This document shows, piece by piece, positions 22,080 to 38,116 of a stretch of DNA of 64,000 nucleotides (the first letter of the stretch is position 1; each line of letters starts with the position of its first letter). The notes under the pieces were generated by a model, which was not told where the DNA came from, made no database searches, and saw only the letters and a program-made list of their open reading frames with translations. The stretch is from positions 13,259,001 to 13,323,000 of the forward strand of contig NC_060026.1 of the NCBI RefSeq assembly GCF_021134715.1, read 5' to 3'. The position numbers were made by a program, and so were the translations under genes. The stretch comes from Daphnia pulex (lineage: Eukaryota; Arthropoda; Branchiopoda; Diplostraca; Daphniidae).

Positions 22080-25000
22080 CTACAATCCGGCGAAAGCGTC
22101 CTCCAGCAGCTGGGCGGCTTCCTTCAAATGTTGCCTTTTGCTTCCGGTAGCCGGTGAAGCAGAAACTCCGCGACCGACGTAACTGTTGAAAAATACAAAA
22201 AAAAAAATACAAAATTCGATTAGTTCGAAACAGAAAAAAACAAAACTTTTGCGGATTGAAAAACATCAAACAATCAAACAACAATCAAGGACGAACAAAC
22301 GACTTTTAGCGGTTGCCACTTCCTCTCCCCCCTGCTCCTCCCATCTAAAAACCCGACACTAAAAGACAACTAAAAACAAACATCGCCAAAATAGATAAAA
22401 ACACGAAACGACCAACGACAATAAAAATCTGTGATTGAGACGGGTGGGTTCACCTAACAGGCCCCCTGCCGGATTCGGAAACAGACGCTGATGGATGGCT
22501 CGCAATGACATCCGCCGAGCTTGGCCTGCCCGCTAGTCGAGCCCACTGTCGTCGCCACCACGAGGCGTCGGGAGGTGAAGGCTGTGGTGGAGTGCTAATA
22601 ACACAAGACACGTACACACACACAGACATACAACTCACTCTGGTTAAGTCAGTGGGTTTTTTGTTTTACAAATTTTCTTTTTCGGTGCTGTTAATCGGAG
22701 TGGAAAAATAAAAGTAGTGCAAGAAGCAAAAAAGGAGTTGAACGCCAAGGAGTAGCCGGGAAAGAAGTTAAGAAAAAAGGGACGGGTCATTGTGTCATAG
22801 TACCTAAGGCGTCGCTCGCTAGAGCCCTGCATGGCCGTGTGGAAACGGGGCTGGACAAAAGACCAGACGCCCATGTTCTTGTGCTCTTCCTGGGCCCACT
22901 TCAACTCGGCGTTGGGGTACTTGTTGATCTCGTCGCGGATCAGGTCGAACGGGAACGGGCAGATCTGCTCGATGCGGGTGATGGCCACGGCGCTGTCCAG
23001 TCCGCGATCCTCGCGGGCCTTCTTCAGCTCGTAGTAGATCTTGCCGGAGCAGAAAATGACCTTGCGGACGGCTTCCGGCTGGCTGGCGGCGAGACCGGCC
23101 TCCGGGATGACTCGCTTGAACCCGGTCGTCTCGACCATGTCGTCAAACGAGGATTTGGCTTCCGGGTGACGGAGCAAGCTCTTCGGGGTGAAGATGATGA
23201 GCGGCTTGCGGAAAGGCATGGCAATCTGGCGGCGGAGGATGTGGAAATAATTGGCCGGAGTCGAGCAGTTGGCCACAATCATGTTCGTGTCGTGCAGCTG
23301 ACGGATGGCGAACTCTTCCGTTTCGGCCGGGAAAGTCTCCGGGTCTTCAGAGCAGGCGTGCAGGAAACGCTCCGGACGAGCCGACGAGTGTTCCGGACCC
23401 ATACCTTTTTTTCCCAACAATACCAAAATAAATTAGATCATCCAATCAATCATAAGTTTTTCTCGGGGGAAAAGAAATAAAAATAAAAAAATCACGCCCA
23501 AAAACGAAAGGAAACGGATGTTGCGTGTGTACCTTCCATTCCGTGCGGCAGAAGGAGGACGATGCCAGACTGTCGGACCCACTTGGACTGTCCCGAGGCG
23601 ATAAACTGGTCAATGATGCACTGGGCCGTGTTGAAGAAATCGCCAAATTGAGCTTCCCAGCAGACGAGGGCGTTGGGATTGGTCATCGAGTAACCCAGTT
23701 CGAAGCCGAGGACGCCGAATTCCGACAGCGAGCTGTTGCAGACGGTGTAAGGGGCCTGGTCGGGGTACAGGTTGCACAGCGGCTTGTAGGTCGACTTGTC
23801 GGACGTTTGGTGGTGCAGGACGTGATGGCGGTGACTGAACGTGCCGCGCTCCACATCCTGGCCAGACAGGCGGACGTGAATGCCTTCCTTGAGCAAAGAA
23901 CCGAAAGCCATGGCCTCGCCGAGGGCCCAGTCGACCGTGCGGGTCTCGACCATCTCCATACGGGCGCGCAGGATGCGCTCGATACCCTTGTGGACGACAA
24001 ATTCGGCAGCGTTGGGTGGCGTGCTGGAAAAGCGCTTGCCAATGTGCTTCAAAGTCTCTTCAATGACGCCAGTATTGCCCATTTTCAGCGGGTTCTTGCC
24101 TACAAAGTCGCAAAAACAAGTTAGGAATAGAAACAACTGGGAAAAACAAATGACTCACCTTCGAAGAAACCGGACCAGGGTGAATCCAGCCAATCCTTGT
24201 AGCGGATTTGAGTTTCCTTCTGGGCTTTGACGTAGGCCTCTTCGCAGATTTTCTCGTATTTATTACGGACATCGTCGACCTCTTCCTTGGTGACGGTTCC
24301 CTCCTCGATCAGCTTGGCGCTGTACTTTTCCATGACGCTCTTCATTTTGCGGATCTTGCTGTACATCAGCGGTTGCGTAAACATTGGCTCGTCGATCTCG
24401 TTGTGTCCACCGCGACGGTACGACACCAAATCGACCACGACATCCTGCGGAATTCAAAAGAATCAGACCAGAGCTGGAGATTTTAAAAAACAAAAGAAAT
24501 ATTTGAATCGAACCTTGTGGAAAGTAGCGCGCCACTCTGCGGCCACTTTGCAAACGTGCATGACGGCTTCGGGATCGTCGGCGTTGACGTGGAAAATGGG
24601 GGCATTGACGACGCGGGCCACGTCCGTGCAATAGGGCGACGAACGCGAATGGCGGGGATCAGTGGTGAAACCAATCTGGTTGTTGGCCACGATGTGAATC
24701 GTGCCGCGGGTCGTGTAGTCGGGCAAATCAGACAAAGTGAACGTCTCGTACACGATGCCCTGGCCAGAGAAAGCGGCGTCGCCGTGCAGAAGAATCGACA
24801 TTGTCTACAGGAATCAGAAATAAGTTAATTCATTTAATTATGTTTTCTCGAAATTTCTAAAGAATCAGACCTTTTTGCCTTCGCTGTCGCCCTTGTAGAA
24901 CTGCTCGGCGCGCGTCTTTCCCTGCACGATCGTGTCGACGGCCTCCAAATGCGACGGATTAGCCACAACGGCTAAACGGATGTTCTTATTCGTCACGCGA

Positions 25001-27746
25001 TTCAATCGCTCAATGTACGTGCCCAAGTGATATTTGACGTCTCCAGATCCCTAGGCAAATAACGGTATCAGTTTCTAGTTCGCTAGCAACAAATAATGCA
25101 AAACTTCTTTCGATTTCTTACATCATCGGCGGCTTCCAATCCGGCGAACTGAGCAAAGATTTGTTCGAGGGGCTTGCGACAGACGTTGGCCAAGACGTTC
25201 AAGCGTCCTCGATGGGGCATTCCCATGATGATCGACTCGACTCCCAACTCGCTGGATTTGTCGATAATGGTCTTCATGGCCGGAATAAGCATTTCGCAAC
25301 CCTCTAGGCCGAAGCGCTTCTCGGACGTCCATTTTCGTGCCAAGAAAGCCTCAAATCTATAGGGATTTTGTGCGGATCGATAAGTATTTGTTGACAAACA
25401 AGATCAAAGGAGAAAAAAGTTTGAAAGTTTAGGGTTTCCTTACCCGGCCGCACGTGTGACACGGGCCAGGAGGAGTCTTTTGCCTTCGGCGTCCAGACTC
25501 ATGGCGCCGGGCGTCTCGAAACGCTTCCGAATCCAGTTGCATTGCTCCAAAGAGTTGATGAACATAAACTCGACACCAATGTGACGGCAATAGGCCGCCT
25601 CCAGTCGGCTGAGGATCTCTCTGAGTGGCAGTGCTCGCTCGTCCGGCTTCCCGATGTAGGTGGTGGCTGGCAGTTTGAAAATGCGGTCCATATCCTTTTC
25701 CTCTGTTGGTACCAAATAAAACAAACTGTCATGTTTAATATTCTCAATCAAACGAGTAGAGTGAGAGCAATTGAAAAATGTACGACGTAAGTAATTGAGC
25801 TCCAAGGACGACAAGGATTTTTTTTTTTACAAGGCAGTCCACCAGCATTAATCAGCTCTTAACAAGCCCTTACTTACCGGAAGCAATCCATTTCGGTCTC
25901 GAACGCAGATTAAAAGGGATAACGCGAAGAAATGGAAATAAAAAAAAGAAAAAAAAAGAAGCGATAATACTACGTACGCCATTGGAGGGAGCGGGCGGGA
26001 GGAGGGGCCACTTCGTAGTGTGTTTGCTTCTCAGATAGCTGACTATCACTATCATGATCCATGCCTAGCGGTAAATTATCTAAACCAGGTTAATCTTACG
26101 CAAAGCTGAGCTGTGCTGTTTGATTTAGCATGCTACTTTCAACAGATAAGGAAAATCTAATGCTTTTCAATTGGTTTTTTTAGGGGAACTGTAAACAATA
26201 AGCACACACATGATTCAGCCACAGTCGGCTTGATCCATAAAAACCAGATATCAAAGAAGCAAATTAGAACTACTAGTACTAGATCTAATGGGTTAAATAA
26301 AGCGAAGAAATTAGCGAGTGATGAATGGTTTTTTTGTTTGTTTTTTTACCAAAACGGTAGGTGGCCAGCTGTAATTCAGGAGCAATGGTCGCGTCCAAAT
26401 CGGCCAAATTGATGCCCAGTGGATCTAGGTCGGCTATATGGTGTCCTCTGGTCTGAGGAGTAAGATAAGTACGCGGGGCAAGAAAGCAGGGGTTGGGAGA
26501 TGAGGAGGACGCAATGCCAAAGCGGTTAACAACGAAAAACAAAAACAAAATTAGAATTAGGAAAATAACATCAACGAGAAATTAGGTCAAAATACTAGCA
26601 TTAAAAACAAAGTTATATAAAAGAAAGAATACCAAGGGCCAGGCAACAAGCAAAATAAATAATGGTGGGGATAGACTTGACTTACCTGCCTCGGGCAAGA
26701 ACTTCCCTGTTCACGTTTCAAAGGGCGCGTGATCTCATGCGCTTGCAAAATTTTTAAATAGTCTGTGTGATAAAACGGTCCTTACCCAAGTGAGTCTCTC
26801 GTTTTAACCTCTCGTTTAAATCTTTGGGACCCTCAATTTGAATAGGATCCAGAGAGGCACCAAAGTGTCCTCGAATCTGTTGAAATCAAGCGTTAACAAA
26901 AAAGAAAAATCGAGGGGGAAAAACAGTTGGGTTGGGGTTAGGTACAGAAGGAGAATTTAGAAGTTTTGCTTCATCACGAGACTGGCCCTTGGTTTTTTTT
27001 TTTTTCTTTTCAACGCAATTCTTTTGTTACCTGATAGGAACGGATGATAGCTTGAACAGCTAGATGATCGTCAATGATTTTTTCATCGATTGGGAGACCG
27101 GTGGAAACACCTGACATCGACATTTGCGGCACTAAAGCTGTGATTGGAATTTCGTGTCTGCCTGGCACAGCCAAGGATGGTGGTGCCTGATAGGCCTGGC
27201 CGGGAGCAGCACCCGCGCTGGCATTTCGAAAGAAAGAGTCCCATGACTGGATTAAAAGAATGGAGAATTAAATTATTTTGCAATGTTGAGTAAGTTGAGA
27301 TGAAATGAAATATAACATGAAAACCAATCAACTTCAAGTACAAGCTGACACAGATTTGGAACTGGTCCAAAGCAGTTTCAGCCAGTTAGAGCTACATTTA
27401 TAAATAGCCAACTGTGTTTTTTTCACCCAACTAGGAAAAAATTTTTAGCAAACAATATAAAATTTTCTTTTGTGCTTACTGCATGAACACTTTTGGGATC
27501 TTGCAACCAAGAGTTGTACATTTCCTCAACATAGACTGATGAAGATCCATTGAGGAAAGGTTCAGCAGCAGCCTGTGTAGGTGGAGGTGGTGCTGCGGAG
27601 TATTGCCTAATGTTCAAGGCAGCCAGCGGTGCTCTTGCTGATGAGTTCTGAACATAACCTTTGACAAGCCAAACAGCTAATCGTTCAGGTGCTGCCCCAG
27701 GTATGAGAGGCAGCAAGCCAGCAACAAGACTTCGTGTTCTGTGCAT
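22080..27746 (-). CDS. OGDH: 2-oxoglutarate dehydrogenase E1 component, mitochondrial
   Basis: The thiamine-diphosphate E1 subunit of the 2-oxoglutarate dehydrogenase complex, acting in the TCA cycle in the mitochondrial matrix. Minus exons: 27746-27480, 27246-27031, one of 26876-26786 or 26452-26350, 25702-25444, 25356-25122, 25050-24871, 24804-24514, 24444-24159, 24099-23533, 23404-22804, 22182-22080. All phases agree and the isoform with 26452-26350 is 1,035 residues, close to the human length. The N-terminus ([16 protein letters not shown]) is Arg-rich and amphipathic, as in a mitochondrial presequence. [17 protein letters not shown] marks the E1 N-terminal motif, [10 protein letters not shown] and [14 protein letters not shown] the catalytic core and ThDP region, and [17 protein letters not shown] the C-terminal half. 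The end, [15 protein letters not shown], is family-typical. It is divergently arranged with the cytospin gene. Confidence 0.96.
22454..22594 (-). other. OGDH: OGDH candidate C-terminal cassette exon
   Basis: A 141-base stretch lies in the last intron between acceptor TATTAG and donor GTGAAC. It enters and leaves in phase 2, matching both flanking exons, so inclusion would add 47 residues just before the conserved YVGR end. Read through its donor, it stops after two more bases of intron (TGA), giving an alternative C-terminus instead. The peptide is Ser/Pro/Arg-rich and not recognised. Confidence 0.4.
25978..26064 (-). other. OGDH: OGDH possible optional exon C
   Basis: An 87-base stretch with acceptor CTAG and donor GTACGT is open in the phase-1 entry and phase-1 exit needed to sit between exon A or B and the 25702-25444 exon. 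It reads [18 protein letters not shown] and onward to SLQW. The DHDSDS motif is acidic. The splice sites are fair and no homologue was recognised, so it is a candidate only. Confidence 0.35.
26350..26452 (-). other. OGDH: OGDH alternative exon B
   Basis: This 103-base exon reads [20 protein letters not shown] onward to LATYRF. It matches the common OGDH sequence better than exon A, and joins the next exon as [12 protein letters not shown]. Splice sites are CTCAG and GTAAAA. The LADLDA motif aligns with the mammalian acidic DADLDS motif linked to calcium control of OGDH, so choice of exon A or B could alter regulation; this is inference. Confidence 0.75.
26786..26876 (-). other. OGDH: OGDH alternative exon A
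   Basis: This 91-base exon reads [20 protein letters not shown] onward to RETHLG. It enters in phase 0 and leaves in phase 1, the same as exon B (26350-26452). It has an acceptor AACAG and donor GTAAGG. Using A and B together would shift the frame, so they must be alternatives. Exon A lacks the ADLD acidic motif seen in B. It occupies the same position as the alternatively spliced segment of mammalian OGDH. Confidence 0.7.
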
Positions 27747-28567
27747 CCTTAGTTGACGACCTGTATAGCCAAGCAAATACACATACAGGGTTAGATGAAG
27801 CAAACAAGGCAATGGCACCGATAAATGCGTCTAATTCAACTTAGGTCCAGTGAAAGTAGTTGAAAAATAAGCGAAAGCTCGACACAGTTTAAGGGCGCCA
27901 AAATTCAAGGACGAACATTGCAGAAAACTGTGGGGTACTGGGTCATCCTTTGCTATGCAAATTTTCTGCGTTTCAAGAAGTAAACAAAACTTACACGAAA
28001 AATTGTTTAAACGAGTCAACAAGAGAAATCCCGTCGAAATTCCAACCTTTACTTGTTCGACCGTTCGTCAGACGAAATTTTAGGAGAAAAGGCAGAGCAA
28101 TGGAAGGAGTTTTTCTTTTAGACCCAAGGATGCCACGTGATTTGATTAGCCAATAGAACGAAATCGCCAGGAATTGCGTAACCATTCCTTATTTTTTATC
28201 AAATCTATGAACTATTTACTGAATTAAATGATCCATTTTTATCTCTACATAAAAAATAAATTTTACCCTTTTCAAAAGGGTTAATTATTTGTTTTTCTTG
28301 TTTTAAGGCGTATAATTGATGGTAGGTTAGGTGGCGCTGTTGTTGCAAGGGGGTGGGTTCCAACAGCTGAGTCGTACGATACGAAACGCTTGTTGTTTTG
28401 ACATACACTCGAGACAGTCCGGCCTCAAGACAGTCTAGTTTTCTCCCGTGGGGAAAATGTGAGAAGAATTCATAAATTGGAAAGAACTATACGTTTTTCG
28501 AAGTCAGTATTCCTTAGAAGTGTCTAATTTTTTTTCAAAAATTTCGAAACCAAGTTCAGGACGTCAA
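27747..28567. promoter_or_regulatory. Divergent promoter region between OGDH and cytospin
   Basis: About 820 bases separate the OGDH ATG (minus) from the cytospin ATG (plus). It should contain both 5' untranslated regions and both promoters. A CCAAT box occurs near 28149. AGGTGGCGCTG at 28329-28339 resembles the arthropod CTCF core. No TATA box is obvious, as expected for housekeeping genes. Confidence 0.5.
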
Positions 28568-31110
28568 ATGATGAAGTTTAAGTCGCTTTTCCGTCGAAAA
28601 GCGTCACCCACTGGCAATAACGAAGCGAACTCGGCCATCTCCCCATCAGCTTCGTCCATATCGCATTCGTCTTCGTCATCATCACTTGCTGCTCGTTCAG
28701 CCAGCCCTCCAGTTCAATCTAATGGCCATGGAGCAGAACTGGTTGAAGCAACAATGTCTCTTGGGAGCCCTCCCATTACAATTACATCTAGGATTAGATC
28801 TTCCACTGACCCAAATCTTATTTCACCGAGAACAGAAGCACTACCACCTGTACCTATGCCCTCAAATGATTATCTGATGTTTGTTGAACACCAGGATGAA
28901 ACTTCAAGCCATTCTGAATATCCTCTCATCCACGCCATCAATCGAGATGTAATCAGAAACATTCCAGGCAATGAAGGCAAAGAAGACATTGATTATGCTG
29001 GAATGGCAATGAGAGATTTGGTAGAGAATGGGGCTGTTGGATGGGAACGCCAATCCAGACAGAGCAGTGGAAGTGAAGTTTCAGGAGTAAGCCTGGCATG
29101 CCTTCAGGGACGAATCCAGCAGATGGAAGAAACTCATCATAGTACTAATGAAGAATTACAAGCCACTCTTCAAGAACTTGCAGATCTTCAAGTCCAGCTC
29201 AATGAATTCCAGGCTGAAAATGACAAGCTCAAAGATGAAAAGCAAAACCTAAAGAGGAAGCTGGAAATAAGGACTGAACAGTTCAAACAAGCTAGAGATC
29301 AGGTATTACTTGTAAATTGGCTTACATTTGTTTCAAATATTTCAGGATTACATTGGTTTTCATTTAGATGGAGTCACTGAAGCAGCATTTGCTCCTGCAG
29401 TGCAATGAAGCCGAAGACGAACGAAAAGCTCTTCAAGCCAAACAAATGGAATTAGCCAAAATGTTAGCGGCACAACAAGCTGAAGCAACCGAACGTGAAC
29501 AACATGTTACTTGGCTGACATCTCGGGTATGAATGAAATTCGCATTGTATGACAGACATTTGTCTTATTATTCATTTATTTCACAGGTTCGACATTTGGA
29601 GGCTTGCATTGATGAAGGTGATTCCAAACTTCATTCAGAGTTGAACAAATTGATGAAAGAAAATGAAAAACTGAGGCAAGATAAAGAGTCAACTGAAGGG
29701 ACGGCCATTACCGCCCAGGATCAATTGGCGGCTGCTCAACGTGACAATGCCCTTCTTCGAGACCAAATTTCTGCCTTGCAAGAGGAGAACCGAACGGTTC
29801 GTCAGAAATCGAAAGAAGAGGTAGCCGATCTGGAGTACAAAGTTGAACAGTTGCTAGCCAAGAAGCAAAGCCTTATTGTCGAAACATCTACGCTTCATTC
29901 AGCCGTCGCCGAGTTGGAATCGTCATGCCGTCGTCACTTGGAAGACAAACGGGAAATGCGTACAACCGCAGCCGACCAGCAGGTGAAACTGGCCGATGCC
30001 TTAGCCCGCCGAGACGAACTCGAAAGACTGTCATCTGATGAACGAGCCAAATGGGAAGCACAACAAGAAGAGTGGCAACAATTTCAGAAAGATTTGCTGA
30101 CAACAGTTCGAGTGGCCAACGATTTCAAACTGGAGACTCTGGCTAAAATGGAGAAGGTTATGGAGGAGAATAGGGTCCTTCATGAAAAGCTTGGAGCCTC
30201 TACACGATCCGAAAAATTCGGTTCCCCTGAAACGCGAACTGCAGCTCCAGTGAAGCCTCGTGTCTTACGCTCTCTATCTACTTTGGACTCGAGCTCTTCC
30301 AGCGTGTCAAACAGCCTCCTTAGCGACATCAAACCTCGCGCTGTAGCCACTCGCGTTGACAAGGGATCGGTTAAGCGCATCGTCGAGAATCTAGAGGTGA
30401 CGGCCTCGAACGTTCGAACAAAACCTGCTGGCGAATTAGCCGAACCGGCTCCTCCATCAATAGCTACATCACCTTCACCTCCTGTAGCGACTGTCCGGCC
30501 ACGGTCTGAGCCAATCCGACCCACTCAGTTGCATCGTACTGAGAGCGAAGTCTTTCTACGTTCTCCAGTTCGGCCTATGGAGACTCGTTCCTCCTTAACC
30601 GAAGCACCAGTTTACACTACTACAAGTAGCAGCTCAATCAAAACGACTTCGCCACCTCCAGCCAGTCTGCGATCCGGTGTTCTCTCAGCCTCAGATTTGC
30701 AGCCTTCTGAATCTTCAACAGCTGGACCTTTCTCCGGTCAAGTATCGGATCGTAAAGATCCTCTAGCTGGCTTGGTTAAAAATGGCGGATCCAAGCGCAA
30801 CGCCTTACTGAAATGGTGCCAAACCCGAACCGCTGACTATCCCAACATTGACATCACCAACTTTAGCAGTTCTTGGAATGATGGGTTGGCGCTATGTGCC
30901 TTATTACACACATACTTGCCACAACAAGTGCCATTTGAATCTCTGACATCATCAGACGTGCGGCACAACTTCCAGGTGGCCTTCCGTGCATCAGAATCTG
31001 TCGGGATCCCCACTTCGCTCGATATAGAAGAGCTGGCCTCTTCCGACAGGCCCGACTGGCAATCCATCATGACATACATCACCGCCATTTACAAGCATTT
31101 CGAAATCTGA
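28568..31110 (+). CDS. SPECC1L: Cytospin/SPECC1L-type coiled-coil and CH-domain protein
   Basis: Exons 28568-29302, 29368-29526 and 29587-31110 join in phase 0 to give 805 residues. The first ATG in the frame starts [15 protein letters not shown] Ser-rich N-terminal region is followed by long coiled coils (about residues 185-500), then a Ser/Pro/Thr-rich linker. The C-terminus is a single calponin-homology domain (about 697-800: [28 protein letters not shown], ending [11 protein letters not shown]). Cytospins link actin and microtubules and act in adhesion and cell shape. The coiled-coil plus C-terminal CH order is typical of the family; it is shorter than human cytospin-A. An extra upstream coding exon cannot be excluded. 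Confidence 0.92.
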
Positions 31111-32603
31111 TGAGATTTTTTTCCAATCTTAATCTTTCTATTTTGATTTCAGTTTCGGAATTCACTTAAATTCTGGCTAATTGTGGACTTTCTTAAAGTT
31201 TGAAATATTCCCGCTCATAGTAAATAGGATGGCTACTAAGCTAATTTTGTTTTGAATTTTGTTTTCTTATTTTTAAAATGGTGGTTTGTCGACAAAAAAA
31301 AGACCAAATTAAGATTATTCGTGCTATAGTAGACCGTCACAAAGAACCATTCCACTAATCCCATTCCAGCAGTACTGACTACATGATGATTTGCTGTAAC
31401 CAACAGTAATCCTCCTCATGCTAACATTTTCTTTGGGACCATTGATTTCTTTTGTAGCTTCCAAATACCATGTTTCTCTGTCTTAAGCTCATATTATGTC
31501 TCATTTTTAATTGAAAAAAATTTAGATTGAGAGGGAAGACCAACATCTGAGAAGATATAATTCTGTGTAACTGTGTATATTGACCGCCTTCCACACTGGA
31601 ACTATATATTCGTACAATACAAATTCGGCTTTGGGATATATATGGTAGTTTACTTTTTGTTTGGTGCGAGAAAAAAGGAACAAGGGGAAAAACCCAGAAA
31701 TTCCGTTACGCTTCACGAACTAAGAAAAACGGACTGGCAACGTCGCGAATTTAGATTTTTTAACCGATAATGATGATAAGAATCGTAATCTTCAGTTTGC
31801 TTCTTTGAGCTAGTCTTAAATCGAATTATATTCTTAAGGTATATATATCTAGGCTAAATTTTAATAGATTGATGCCTTGCGTTCTTGAATTTGAGTATTA
31901 TTTTATATTTTTCACGAAGTCGGTTGATAGTTCAAAGAGTCGATGCCTTTGATCGCAGACGACGCTGACTTCAGAGCTACCTAGCGGCACCTACTGGAAA
32001 ATGAATGTATAGAGTCGAGTCTCGAAGCGAGCACACAACTTCAAGGTTTTTGTGTGTGAACTCAAAGTTAGTCAGTGTGTGTGTGTGTGTTAAATGTTGA
32101 AATGAATCTAATATTAGAATGCAGATAAATATGGCGCTTTTGAAATAGTGCCTTATTTACCCGCAATTGTGTGTTGATTGGGACCAAACACTAAGGACCA
32201 AGACCTTGTTTTCTTCTTTGGAAGACCTGTCATGATGTGGGGAGTTGGGTGATGGGAGTTGGCACTTTGAAAATTGTGTGTGCGGGTGATTAATATCACA
32301 AGAAGAAATATCGCTGTCGTTCGGTCTTGTGGTTTTGGTGTGTTACCGTGCCTTGTACGTGTCAGGGTGAACTGTAGGCTCGGTCGTCACCGAGTGACTA
32401 AATTTTCGTATTTCACCCATTTTTATTCTACAATAGACGACACAAAAACCGTTTTCGTTCGAAATACAAGCCGTTGTTTACCTTCTTCTCTTGGAAATGC
32501 AATGTCGAAAAGAACAAGAATGAATGTTTAGTTGACATAGAAGCTAGACCTTTTCATGTTAGTGACTGGAAAGAAGAAAACAACAATAAGCAACAGTGAC
32601 ACC
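31111..32603. other. Cytospin 3' UTR and ROCK 5' flank
   Basis: AT-rich sequence with no further coding exon seen. A (GT)8 run lies at 32075-32090. CTAGCGGCACCTACTGG at 31981-31997 on the minus strand resembles a CTCF site. No AATAAA signal for cytospin was obvious, so its 3' end is undefined. Confidence 0.5.

Positions 32604-38116
<5,513 letters not shown>

Noticed and set aside
22839..23480. Plus-strand 213-codon open frame
   Set aside because: It is the antisense shadow of the conserved OGDH exon.
25879..25898. Possible 20-base micro-exon in OGDH with a GTAAGT donor
   Set aside because: Its length would shift the frame unless a second acceptor (CAGAG) is used at the next exon; too speculative.
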